From Vandiemenella viatica (taxonomy: Eukaryota > Arthropoda > Insecta > Orthoptera > Morabidae): a stretch of DNA of 64,000 nucleotides. Below are positions 31,880-42,080 of the stretch, one piece after another (within the stretch, counting starts at the first letter, position 1; the number at the start of each line of letters is the position of its first letter). The notes beneath the pieces are model-generated. The model had not been told where the DNA came from and did no database searches. It saw only the letters and a list, made by a program, of their open reading frames with translations. The position numbers and the translations under genes are program-made. Location of the stretch: positions 270,445,930 through 270,509,929 of the forward strand of contig JARYHS010008074.1 in assembly GCA_031002005.1 (NCBI GenBank). The letters run 5' to 3'.

Positions 31880-33285
31880 TGTAAAGTTTTGTTTTTTACT
31901 TAGCAAAAACACAACAGATATTGTTATGATGGTGCAAACAGCTTTCAAAGAAAATGTTATTAGTAAAACTCAAGTTTACGAATGATTTTCTTGGTTTAAA
32001 AAGGAAGAGATGGCCATTGAAGATCAGTCCCATTCTGGTCGCCCTTCAACTGCTCAAAGTGAGGACAACATTGGCAAAATCTGTAATCTGCTCAATGAAG
32101 ATCAATGCAGGACAATCAACAAACTTGATGACTTGTCCAGATTGTCCTGGAGCTCAGTTTAGGGGGCATCCATAAATTATGTGAGGTGAAATAGGGGAGG
32201 GGGGGGTCCGCCGAAATCTCACCAGATCTCACCAAGGGGGAGGGAGGGGTCTACGGAAATCTCACGTGAGATTTTGTGAAAAATTTGAAGACAGTAGAGC
32301 AAAAAAAAAAAAAAAAAGTCTCAAATTTGCGGCAAAGTCGATTTTAGGAGGGTATTTCGTCAAAAAAGTTAGGGAGTGACCTAAAAAAAAGTTTCCAGGG
32401 CGGTTTCTAGGGGGGTTCTCACGGACCAGATCTCACCAGAGGGGGGGGGGGGGGTCCGGCCAGATCTCACGAAATCTCACCAAGGGGGAGGGGGGGGTCC
32501 AGAAATCCGGAAAAACACCTCACGTAATTTGTGGATGCCCCCTTATCACATTTTGAACATTGATTTGAGGGTGCAAATAGTGGCAGCAAAGTTTGTGCTG
32601 AGATTTCTCACTGGAGATCAAAGGGATCGACGCTTTCAAGCCTGTCATGAAATGAAGGCTGCGTTCAAAGAAGATCCAAATTTTTTCAACAAAATTATCA
32701 CAGGTGATGAGTCGTGGTGCAATGGGTATGATCTAGAAAGTAAACAACAGTCAAGTCAATGGAAGTCAACTGGAACACCTCATCCAAAGAAAGCTTGTCA
32801 GATAAAATTTAAAGTGAAAATGAGGTTGATCTGTTTTTCTTCATCTTTTTGACATCAAAGGGATCATACACTCAGAATTTTTACTAAAAACCAGAAAATA
32901 AACCAACAATTCTATTTGGAGGTTATGAAAAGACTTCGAAGAAGTTTGCTACAAAAATGTACGGCTTTATGGAATTCCGGTGAGAGGTTGCTGCACCACA
33001 ACACGCTCCCGTGCAAACGGCTCTAAGTGTTCGCCAGTTTTTAGTCTCAACGAAGATGACTACCATGACCCAGGTGCCCTATTTGCCAGATTTAGCACCC
33101 TGCAGATGAAAAGGGGCTTGAAAAGGAAGCGGTTTGCTGATGTCGAAGACGTAAAATGCAATGTCATGATGGTGACAGCAAGTATGAAAGAAGGAAAATT
33201 TAAAAAGTGCTTCAAACACTAGAATGAATGTTTGGACAAGGGCATTAATGATAATGGAGAGTACTTTGAAGGAGATTAACATTGT
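31880..33285 (+). pseudogene. mariner transposase, third catalytic Asp deleted
   Basis: Reads CVAVKFCFLLSKNTTDI, then a stop at the WFSWF motif and SHSGRPSTAQSEDNI (HTH region). After the MITE come AAKFVLRFLTGDQ, FFNKIITGDESWCNGYD (first Asp) and ESKQQSSQWKS. It then decays with a frame change; LLHHNTLPCKRL is what is left of the HHDNAPAH block (second Asp lost), and LPDLAPC is followed directly by the MKRGLKRKRF helix. About six residues carrying the third Asp (normally CDFFLF) are therefore missing. It resembles the FLJ37770/GVQW-type mariner transposases common in arthropods. Inactive. Confidence 0.88.
32162..32542. mobile_element. G-rich MITE (family M), TTA target duplication
   Basis: Ends GGGGGCATCCATAAATTATG and, reversed, GGGGGCATCCACAAATTACG continue as GTGAGGTG on both sides. 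TTA at 32159-32161 and 32543-32545 restores the mariner frame (SSVYHIL) when one copy and the element are removed. TTA duplication points to a PIF/Harbinger-type mobiliser. The interior has G-runs, repeated AAATCTCACC/GATCTCACC motifs and an A-run; no coding. Related copies: 63164-63587 and a fragment at 41345-41424. Confidence 0.88.
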
Positions 33286-33351
33286 ATTTGAAAAACGATA
33301 AAGTAAATGCTTTCTATAAAGAAATTCCAATTATTTTTGGGTCCTCACACG

Positions 33352-33935
33352 TATGTCTCACACGGGAAGAAATTTTGTCAAAATTGAGTACAAACAAATG
33401 ATTCGATCAATCATTTGTTAATAATGTACATTTTATGGATATGCGTTCACATTTTACTACTCATATTACACCAGTTATGGGCATTTGAGCAGCCCTATAT
33501 TTATAACTCAGATGTTGTTGCTGGCAAGTGCTTACACAAACGTATAATTCTATTTTGTTCTATATCATATCCTGACTTGCATTTCTTGTTACTTTAAAGT
33601 GATTTTTGGATTTTTGTTGTTCAATAATGATAAACATTAGTAACACAAGTTTTCTTCAAATTCCTGTTAAACATCAATAATATTTCATTTTTAAACTATG
33701 ATCCATAATAGCACGTGTAACTGCAGATGTAGAAGATACACTGATTTGTATGCTACTGTCATTGAATCTTTCATAAATAATGCAGCTGGCATATTACATT
33801 TGGAAAAACAGCTCTGAGAAAAATTATTGATATCAAAAACATCCTCCTGGGTGGTAATATTTTCTTAGAAAAAGTTATAACATGAATGTTGTAAAAAGGA
33901 AATGTGAAGAAAGTAGAAGGTAGCAATTCTCACAC
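33352..33935 (-). other. Probable intron, downstream of ZCCHC24-like exon
   Basis: No frame or element recognised. On the minus strand this follows the splice donor of the exon at 33936, so it is probably intron. Confidence 0.4.
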
Positions 33936-34066
33936 CTGTGGGCAGTCCTTGATGTAGTGGCCCTTCTTAAAGCATAGGTGGCACATATAAGCAGGTGGTG
34001 GCCGCTTGTTGGGTTTGTGATCAGCCAGGTTGATTCGCAGCTCACTGAACTGCTCAACCAGCTCAT
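33936..34066 (-). CDS. ZCCHC24: Exon of a ZCCHC24-like CCHC zinc-knuckle protein
   Basis: A 131-bp internal exon. The minus strand has a TGTGTGTTTCAG acceptor ending at 34067 and a CAG|GTGTGAG donor at 33936/33935. The first two bases complete a codon split by the upstream intron (2 nt), and the exon ends on a full codon. It encodes a lead-in with ELVEQFSELRINLADHKPNK, then RPPPAYMCHLCFKKGHYIKDC. The Cys and His spacing is C-x2-C-x4-H-x4-C, an RNA/nucleic-acid-binding zinc knuckle. The RPPP-Y-CHLCF-KGHYIKDCPQ signature is, from memory, that of vertebrate ZCCHC24. No other exon was found in the window. No stops or frameshifts, in contrast to all transposon genes nearby, so it looks conserved. 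Orthology needs a search. Confidence 0.65.
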
Positions 34067-34430
34067 CTGAAACACACAGCATGCCATTGAACACATTCTC
34101 AATTTCTAATAATTACTAAAAGGTTCACATTTAAACACATTTCAATGCCTTATAATAATGTGGTAGGTTTGGATGAATAGACATCTTTCTCCTTTCCAAA
34201 TGTCTCAACTCCTACATGAATATGATTATTAACCAAAATATTAAAAACTGTGTTAATGATTTTGTGTTTGTCTGCCTCTCTTGACTTCATCTGTGGTAAG
34301 AGATGGGTAATTTTCACTATATTATATATAACACAGACCAGTTAAAGTATTGTAGAGGTAAAGATGGTTCCCATGTGGGCCTCTGAAGTGCCTATTAGCT
34401 GAGGTGGAGTTTCGATAATATTGGAGGTGG
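34067..34430 (-). other. Probable intron upstream of the ZCCHC24-like exon
   Basis: No frame or element recognised. Its minus-strand end carries the splice acceptor, so it is probably intron. Confidence 0.4.
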
Positions 34431-35395
34431 TTATTATATTTAAGTAGTGCAAAATTCCAATTCAGAGCAAGTGGGAACATTTTACGGAGGTCCTAAGAAT
34501 GAAGGATGAAATGTTTAACTCAAAATTAAAAGTAAGGAAAAGTATTGAATCTGCATACTGTAACAGAGACATGAGGAAGCTAAAGAGATTCATAAGAAGA
34601 TAATGGTAAAGAATAAGAAAACAGCAAGGCAATGTAGAATGCATGTAACAATTACATTATAAAGTGATAGTAGCAAAAGGGGAAACTAAATATGCATTCA
34701 TGATTAATATTATGGACAGGAAAAATCAATTGATTCAGATAGAAATTTGTATTACTTTGTGAGAATTGAGTTCTTCCCAAGGTAAAGCTTCTAAACAAAT
34801 TTCTTAGATCTGTAGCTGGATAAGTTCTACCATGCATAACATTTTGACAGGTTTTTGCCTTGTGAACATCAAGGTCATTAGAGGTGGGAAAGGACTGGGG
34901 ACAAGAACTGGGAAGGAATTTGGCCATGGCCTTTTGAAGGAAGCATCCTAGCATTCACTTGGAGTGATTTGGGGAAACCAGGGATAACCAAAATCTGGAT
35001 GCCCAGACAAGGATTCAAACCAACGTCCTCCCAAATGGGAGGCCAGAGCACTAACTGCTCACCCATCATGCTCAGTATTTTGTCAGTTACCTCTACATCA
35101 GGTAAAGTAACCAAAGTGGTTACTATGACAACACATCACGAAAAGTGATTGCTTCAGGGTTCTGACTCATATAAGAATTGATGGTGGCCAGTGGAAGCAT
35201 ATGAGACGGAATGTGGAGTCTACTCTCTGATGGGCTATGTCAGAAAGCTGAAGGATAAAGAAGCTATTGGGCAATTACATATCAGGATGGGGAAGATGTT
35301 ACCAAGGATACAAAAAAATACAGAAATATTAAATGACTGGTTTGACAGGACCTTTGCAAACAGGGATGGGAATGAAAATATCAGAGTATGAGTTA
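34430..35395 (+). pseudogene. LINE-A fragment interrupted by a SINE
   Basis: Two parts of the LINE-A linker. KSKEKY, HEEAKEIHKKIMVKNKKTAR (~34525-34635) corresponds to the basic RREHNRVKRQQG segment of the reference. MGYVRKLKDKEAIGQLH with ILNDWFDRTFANRDGNEN (35191-35391) corresponds to YIRKLRG...LSNWFSESIRDNESE. The SINE lies between them. Several stops. Confidence 0.75.
34851..35076 (-). mobile_element. tRNA-derived SINE, same family as 6022-6271
   Basis: Shares GGACTGGGGACAAG, GGAAGGAATTTGGCCATGGC, GAAGCATCC and GGATGCCC with the first copy. On the minus strand a mutated B box (GTTTGAATCC) is followed by the same body. Flanks ATTTTGACAG (34841-34850) and ATTTTGTCAG (35077-35086) form a 10-bp duplication with one mismatch. 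More diverged than the copy at 6022. Confidence 0.85.
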
Positions 35396-35723
35396 TTTGC
35401 ATACATTTAAATTAGTAGACTACCAGTTATTTAGATACAGATTCTTATTATTATTATTTTGTTGTCATCAGCCTCTTTATTGGTTTGATGCAATCCTTCA
35501 TCCCTTCCTATCTTGTGCTAACAACTTCATCTCAACATATCCCTTACAACCCATGTCCTCAATTATCTACTTCATATATTGTAATCTTTGTCTTCCTCTG
35601 CAGTTGACCTTCTACTGTTCCATCTAATTTAATTTAATTTAATTGCAATGGAGCACACGCTTCAGTGGCAATTTCCCTACACACCCAACTTCCCCCTATC
35701 CTTCACTCACCTACATTTGCCCT

Positions 35724-38551
35724 CTACAAATTTTTAAATTCTTTTAACATTTTCGGTAGGTTATTCATCATTCCCCTTGGTAACTCATTCCAATCCCTGA
35801 CACCCTTACCTAAAAAAGAAAATCTTCCCACACCCTTGTGCCTGAAATCGAGTGCCAGCTTGTGGTCATGGTCATCTTTTCCCTTCCATGAACTACTTTT
35901 CATACCTACTGCAATATCTTTCCATGCCTCATCGCCAGTATACGCCTTGTACACTCCCATTACCCTCCTCATCCTCCTCCTGTCTTGCAATGAATCCCAA
36001 TCCAGCTCCTTTATCATATCTGTCACTGATTGCATTCTGCGATAATTTCCAGAAACAAATCTAGCAGCCCTTTTTTGCACCTTCTCCAACTCCTGTATTT
36101 GATACTCAAAATGTGGGTCCCATACTACACTACCATATTTGAGGAATGGTTTGACCAAAGTTTTGTAACCCAATTCCTTTACTTCTCTCGTGCATCCCCT
36201 CATCACTCTCTCCAACAAGTGCAAGATTTTGAAACCTTTTCCTACCACCTGTCCAATGTGTCCTGCCCAGTTAAGCTTGTTATCAAATGTAATGCCAAGA
36301 TATTTACATTTAAAGTCTTCAGCAAGCAATTCTTCCCCCACCTTATATTCATAATTAACCTTTTGTTTTTTATTTGTGTATCTAATAAGCTGACTCTTCT
36401 TTGCATTTATCTTCATCCCATGTTTATGAACCCAACTAGATATCCTGTCCAGATCACCCTGCAACTGTTTACAGTCCTCTATCGTTTTGATCCTTTTATA
36501 CAGCATTATGTTATCTGCAAACAATCTAATATCAGATAGTAAACAATCAACACAATTATTCATTAGAATAATGAAGAGCAATGGTCCCAATACGCTACCT
36601 GCGGCACTCCCATTTTTACTTCCACTTCCTTTGATACCGCATTTTCTACCCTAACTTTCTGTTTTCTACCTTTTAAAAATTCTTCTACCCAGCAAATCAC
36701 TTTTTCATCCACTCCAATAGTTTTTACCTTATTTACTAACATTTTGTGGCTTACTCTGTCAAACGCCTTTGAAAGATCTAGTGCTACACTATCAATTTGG
36801 CCTCCCTTGTTCATTTCATCTGAAATATCTTGCATATATCCCACCAACTGAGATTCGCATGAATATCCTTGCCTGAACCCATTTTGCCTGCTTGAAAACT
36901 ACTTACGTTCCTCACATATTGTTCTGATGTGGTTGCATATCAATCTTTCCGTTAATTTATCTACCACTGAAGTCAAACTGATTGGCCTGTAATTTTCGAC
37001 TCCATTTCTCACCCCTCCTTTATGTACTGGTACTACTATCACACTTTTCCAGTCTTGTGGTAAGCAGCAAGTATCCAGACTCAATTTAAATAATATTTCA
37101 AGATAAGGTACAATGTCCCACCCGGCTATCTTTATGATATCTGTAGCAATATTATCTGCACCATCCCCCTTATGTGTTTTCAGCTTCCTTATTTCCTTCA
37201 TGATTTCTTCAGGATGAATTTCAAATTTTTTAGTATCTTCATTTCTAATCATATTGTTAAGCTCGTTCTCCAAATTAGACCTTCCCGTTTCTGATTCATT
37301 GTCCCTAATGCTCTCACTAAACCAGTTACTTAAAAGCTTTGCCTTTTTCAAATCCTCAGTAACTACTTCTCCATCCTTATCTATGAGCATCTCTACACCC
37401 TCCCTTCCCCTCAGTTTCCTGATATAGCCATAGAAATTTCTAGATGCATCAGTCAGTGGTCCTCCTGCACTGACAATACTCTTCATAAACACATCTTTAA
37501 CCAGTTTCTTTGCTGTTATTAAGTCCTTGTTTAGTTGTTTCAAATATTCCCTACTACCCTGCTGTCTCTTAACTCTGTTATGTTCTCTTCGTACCAACCT
37601 CTTTAGCCTCCTCACTTCCCTATTATAGTTCACAGGTTCTCTAATTCTCTTTATTTTCTGCTTTGGAATGAATTTTTCTTCCCCATTACTTATCATCTCC
37701 TTGAACTCTTCCCACCTTGACTCTACTGTACTAGTGCCTTCCTTCCATTTGCTGAAACGTTCTCTGAAATATCTCTTCAAATTTGAAATCTGTGCCTTTT
37801 TATAATTGTACCTATTTCCCACTTCAGTTTTGGCTGCTGGTTCACTGAATCCTCTAATATCCATCAGAATTGCGTTATGATCACTTATTCCTTCCATTAC
37901 TTGACACCCCATGAGGTTATCATCGGGCTTTATTAGGAATATATCCAAAATATTTTGCCCCCTAGTGTTTTGCTCTACCACTTGTGTAAATCCTCCTTCC
38001 CTTATAAGGGTATTTGCGAATCTTTGTTCCCAGGTGTTATTAATCTTATTTCCTTCCCAGTTAACACCTGGTAAATTTAAATCCCCCAGAGTATGAATTT
38101 AATTTCTCCCCAAGAGTTTCGTCTTCATCTGTCATTCTTCCACTGCGGTTTTTTCTTTTTTATTACCCCACAAATCTACCCTAAGTAACTCATGGTCTTG
38201 ATCTATGAATGCCAGTGAACTGTGGTAGTTTTTGCTAACTATTATGAAGACTCCTCCACCAATTGCTCCTCTATCTCTGCGGTACACTCTGTAACCATCA
38301 GGAAAAACCTCAGTGTCTAGTACGTCTTCTTTTAACCAACTCTCTACCCCAATTATTACTTGTGGTTCGTGTATCTCTATTAAGTTTGCAAATTCGATTA
38401 CTTTGTTCATTATACTTCTACACTTTACCATTAACACCCTGATTACCGGCTTTATATTTTCAGCATTTATCTCCTCTTTCCCAGATTTACCCCAGCCAGT
38501 TATTGTTTCAGCAACTTCATTTATTTCTTTAACATCTATGATCATTCTCAT
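35724..38551 (-). pseudogene. LINE-A ORF2: endonuclease and reverse transcriptase, broken
   Basis: Endonuclease: LMVKCRSIMNKVIEF, VIIGVESWL (catalytic Glu), YRVYRRDR-GGGV (38200-38420), LGDLNLPGVNW (~38060), ISDHNAI (~37880). RT: KTHKGDGADNIATD, VIVVPVHKGG, NYRPISLTSVVDKL (~36990), SVALDLSKAFDRVSH (~36770), VKMGVPQ then a frame change into MGPLLFI (~36590), and RLFADNIMLY. C-terminus: HIGQVVGKGFKILHLLERV, WDPHFEYQIQ, KRAARFVSGNYRR, FSFLGKGVRDWNELP. Damage: stops at ~38132 and ~38096 with a deletion before the GDLN block, a stop at 36899, and a frameshift at ~36590. The catalytic FADD box reads FADN, a D-to-N change. The enzyme would copy LINE RNA by target-primed reverse transcription. Confidence 0.9.
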
Positions 38552-38610
38552 CGTGGATCTACAATCAGTATCACTTTGATCATCTGTTTCCGTCCCTTCA
38601 CCAGCAGCCC

Positions 38611-39615
38611 CTAATCTAAAAAAGGCACTGTCCTGACCCCATCATCACTGGAAGTGGGCTCCCTTACTGCTTTAGCTAACAACTCAGAAAGTACTCCCTT
38701 CCCCCTTCTATTTAGGTGTAGGCCATGCCTAGTGAAACCCCACCTACCAATGGTGTTTACAGGCACAACCCCCAACACAGAACTAATGCCTTTCCCAAGT
38801 AGCACTTCCATTTCCACATTTACACGCCTCACAGCGGAGTTCAATTGTGGCCGGTCATGGCATTTTAGGACCTGCATGAGCTCCACCCTGGTATGCTGTG
38901 CCTCCTTCGCCACCTTCCTCAGGTCACTCTCTATACTATAACTCGCGTTTCTATCAATACTATTCCCCGCCCCTCCCACTATCACTACTCTATCGTCCTT
39001 AGTGAAACTCCTAAAAAGTGAACCTATATCCTCTATTACCTGACCTAATGTTGCACTAGGTTTGAAAAAACTTGTGACCTGGTAACCAGTACCTAACTGA
39101 TCCTGCAGAAGAGGGCCTACACCTCTCCGATGGCTACCTAGCAGCAGAACCCTTTTCTTCCTATTCTTGCCTTGCACACCCTTATTCCTAAAGGCCTGCT
39201 GCATCTTACGTACTCCTACATCTACATGAGGCTCTTCTCCTCCTGAATCAGGCAACAGGTCAAACCTATTTTTCCCCACAATTAGTGAAGTGTCTGGCTT
39301 CTTGATCCTATTAACTACATTTCTCGTACGACCTGTTACCAGCTCACACCCATCCTTCTCAACTTCCTCCAACCCACTATCTCTACTTTCAGCCTCTACA
39401 GCATGAGCCTCAACAAGCTCAGCCCCCACAGGCTGTGCCTGCACAGTCTGAGCATCCATAGGCTGAGCCTTCACAGGGCGAGCCTCCACAGGCTGAGCCC
39501 CCACATGCTGAGCCCCCACAGGCTGAACCTCAACAGGCTGAGCCTCCACAGGACAAGCCTCAAGAACCCTGATCCTTTCACGCAACTCCCTGATCATTTT
39601 GCCCATCTCCCACAT
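38611..39615 (-). CDS. LINE-A ORF1: PVxAQ repeats plus SGNH-esterase-like domain
   Basis: Open for 334 codons. Residues ~5-18 form a short coiled coil (MIRELRERIRVLE). Residues ~20-75 are about eleven 5-residue repeats of PVEAQ/PVGAQ type. The C-terminal half has the blocks of an SGNH/GDSL hydrolase: VLLLGSHRRG (~155), VVIVGGAGNS (~211) and FTRHGLHLNRRGK (~298). Such 'ES' domains occur in ORF1 proteins of CR1-group LINEs and are thought to aid RNP or membrane/lipid interaction. The Ser block is GSH rather than GDS, and the last block has His but no clear Asp two residues upstream. No zinc finger. The frame is uninterrupted although ORF2 is broken. Confidence 0.75.
   Translation of the reverse strand: MWEMGKMIRELRERIRVLEACPVEAQPVEVQPVGAQHVGAQPVEARPVKAQPMDAQTVQAQPVGAELVEAHAVEAESRDSGLEEVEKDGCELVTGRTRNVVNRIKKPDTSLIVGKNRFDLLPDSGGEEPHVDVGVRKMQQAFRNKGVQGKNRKKRVLLLGSHRRGVGPLLQDQLGTGYQVTSFFKPSATLGQVIEDIGSLFRSFTKDDRVVIVGGAGNSIDRNASYSIESDLRKVAKEAQHTRVELMQVLKCHDRPQLNSAVRRVNVEMEVLLGKGISSVLGVVPVNTIGRWGFTRHGLHLNRRGKGVLSELLAKAVREPTSSDDGVRTVPFLD
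39400..39562 (-). repeat. 15-bp tandem repeat in LINE-A ORF1
   Basis: Plus-strand unit GGCTGAGCCTCCACA, about 11 imperfect copies, encoding the PVxAQ repeats on the minus strand. Frame is preserved throughout. Confidence 0.85.
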
Positions 39616-41344
39616 CCTATTCTCCCTAAGACAAACAAATTAACCAGTCCTGCATGTCTCAGAATATGACCCACCATTCTTTCTATTAGACTCTTCCATA
39701 AACGTCTTTCATGATCCACCATTTCCAAATCACATTCATTTTGTACTTTATCTGTCCACTGTATGTGCCACATTTCAAATACTTCAATTTTTCTTTCCTC
39801 TGGTATCCCTAAAGTCTATACTTTGCCACCATAAAGTACTGTCCTCCACACATGAAGTTTTAAAAATTTCTTTGTAAGTCCTAGATTAATATTTGAAACT
39901 AAAAGATTTGTTTCATGAAGGCTCCTTTTGCTAGTGATACTCTGCTTTTAACACCATTCCTGCTCCTTGTTTGTAATTTTACTCCATAAGTAGCAAAATT
40001 CACTTAATTCTCCAGTCTTATCAGATCATATTTTTATATTAAATCTACTATTATTGCTATCATTTCTGCTGCACTTCATCACTTTTGTCTTGCTTTGGTT
40101 TATGTTAGACCAAAACCTTCCTTCAGCGTTTTGTTCATGCCATTCAGTAAGTTCCCAATATTCTCAGATCATTCTGCTAACAGGATAATGTCATTAGCAA
40201 ATTGTAGCATACTGATCTTTTCTTTCTCCTCGAATACTTATGCCACTTCAAATCTTTCTTTCACTTTGTTTATATACCTTTACATACTTTATATTCCTTT
40301 ACATACATGTTGAATATTAATGGGGACAGACTACAACCTTGTCTGACAGCTTTAATAACTGATGCAAGTCTATCATAATTCTCTACTTTCATTACAGTAA
40401 CTTGATTCTTTTATAGATTTTAAATATTCTTCTATTTTGGTATTTTAGACATGACTTCTTTAAAATTTTGAACACCTTGTCCCACCTAACATTATCAAAA
40501 ACTTATTCTAGCTCAACAAGCGCAATAAAAGTATCTTTGTTTTTCTTGATCAGCCCTTCAAGTATCAATCTTAACCCTTTGACTGCTGACAGCGGATCGT
40601 CTACCTGCCGCGCTGAGGCCGGCTACCTGTGCTAAGTGATTATTCCTGGGGATGGAGTGGCCCGCACTGTCTCACACGCCCAGTGCTGGATCTTCCTCGC
40701 ATTACCTCTCACGGCTGATACACAATAAATACTCTCACTACATAGTTTCTCTGCAAATAAATTACTGCAGAATCAAACAATCATTAACCCTATTTTTCGT
40801 CACTAATAATTACTACTTGCTTGTAGTTTTTACTAGATTTTCGCAGCTTATGTTGAAAGCATTGTGATTCTTAAATTTACCTTCATAGTTTACTGTTCTT
40901 TCCTGCATACCTGTTTATAACAACTGCAATTTTCTATATGTTCCGTACTGTATCAGAGTGTTTTTGTTGAATTTTAAAGAGCGTAGATTCGAAGAAGATG
41001 CTAGATATATTTTACTTCCACACTTACATACCGCGTTCAGACCACGACTGTTAAATTAGAGATATTTGAACTTATACAGAGAGTTAAAGGCATCTGATTT
41101 TTCCCCGTTCTATTCACGAATATAAAAATACACCTGAAAATGATAATTGCACAAGCATCCTCCCCCACATACCGAAATTTGGCTTGCGGAATATCTTTGT
41201 AGATGTAGATTCACAAAATATCTCGATGTTGACTGAATGTTTGCTGCGCTTTGTAATTACCCGATTATACATAATTTTGTTTCTTTGATGAAATTTGTTC
41301 CACATAAGTACTCAACAGATTTTTCAACATTTCAAACCTGTGAA

Positions 41345-41424
41345 GTGTCTGTCCATTATTACGCGAGTTGAAATAGGGCGGGGGGAGGGGGGGTTCGGAG
41401 AAATCTCATGAAACCTCACCAAAG
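41345..41424. mobile_element. G-rich MITE (family M), one-ended fragment
   Basis: GTCTGTCCATTATTACGCGAG then GTTGAAATAGGGCGGGGGG and AAATCTCATGAAACCTCACC follow the left part of the MITE at 32162. No right end is present nearby. Lies inside the piggyBac element. Confidence 0.7.
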
Positions 41425-41654
41425 TAACAAAAAGCGGTATCTGGACATAAGTTCACCAAGAATTGCGGTATTTAGAAGAACATCTCTGGTCCAATATTAG
41501 CTAATTTTCAATTATTTTCACGCAATGCATCAGAAGACAAATAGCTATGAAACAAAAAATTTCATCATATTCAGTATCTTTCCACTTTGATATTCAAGAA
41601 TGCACTGATTCTGGAATATTCTCCATAGTGGTTATATAAAACCGATTCTTTTCA

Positions 41655-42080
41655 TCAGTTATATATTTCATCAGTTCTTCTGTAAAAAAAAAAAAAAAAA
41701 AACATGAAAACTGACAGAATATTTGGCACATTCCCTATTTGACACACATGTCCCGACAGCGTATCATCAAATGCGTGACTAACTGGACGAAAATCATTTT
41801 CTTTCCAGTCAGATTTATCACTAAGACGTAATTTCTTCGTAAGCGTTTCACTATCACTTTCTGATTCTTCAGATTCAGAACAACTAACATCTCTTGTTGA
41901 AACATGAGGCTGCATTGTCAACCCTGCTGACGAGTATGGTTTATGACTACAACCTTCCAATTCTGTGGAAAAGCTATCACTTCCATCAAAATCATGTAGT
42001 TCATCCTCGGTGTCACTCCTCGTAAGATTCTCCATAATTTCTTCCTGAATGCACCCATGACTTCTTACAATTTTCTTCAT
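41655..42080 (-). pseudogene. piggyBac transposase, N-terminal fragment
   Basis: Starts at an ATG (42080). The acidic N-terminus (EEIMENLTRSDTEDELHDFD, then SESEESESDSE) is typical of piggyBac transposases. It is followed by DWKENDFRPVSHAFDDTLSG and NILSVF, the W...F.P..H.FD...SG block at the start of the conserved DDE fold. The frame then runs into the poly-A stretch and stops. The catalytic aspartates and C-terminal cysteine-rich domain are absent. Confidence 0.82.

Larger units (their letters stand above)
31652..33351 (+). mobile_element. mariner-like transposon with nested MITE
   Basis: Left end near 31652 (GAGGGGAAACCCAAAAATAA) and right end (complement GTGAGGACCCAAAAATAATT) form imperfect terminal repeats, next to TA at 31650 and 33352. 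Without the 381-bp MITE at 32162 the element is ~1.32 kb, normal for mariner. It belongs to a different subfamily from the element at 6707, by both termini and transposase. Confidence 0.85.
35645..39640 (-). mobile_element. LINE-A, most complete copy (4.0 kb)
   Basis: Minus-strand element with ORF1, then endonuclease/RT ORF2, and a 3' tail of four AATTA units (35626-35645). It is inserted in the 3' part of LINE-R, whose sequence continues on both sides. The 5' end at ~39640 lies within or just before ORF1, so it is full length or slightly truncated. It served as the reference for the other LINE-A pieces at 11180, 14700-28560, 34430, 45600 and 49612. Confidence 0.88.

Noticed and set aside
36030..36539. 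169-codon plus-strand frame
   Set aside because: Antisense to the LINE-A RT C-terminus, which has clear motifs.
38313..38941. Plus-strand frames of 88-95 codons
   Set aside because: Antisense to LINE-A ORF1/ORF2.
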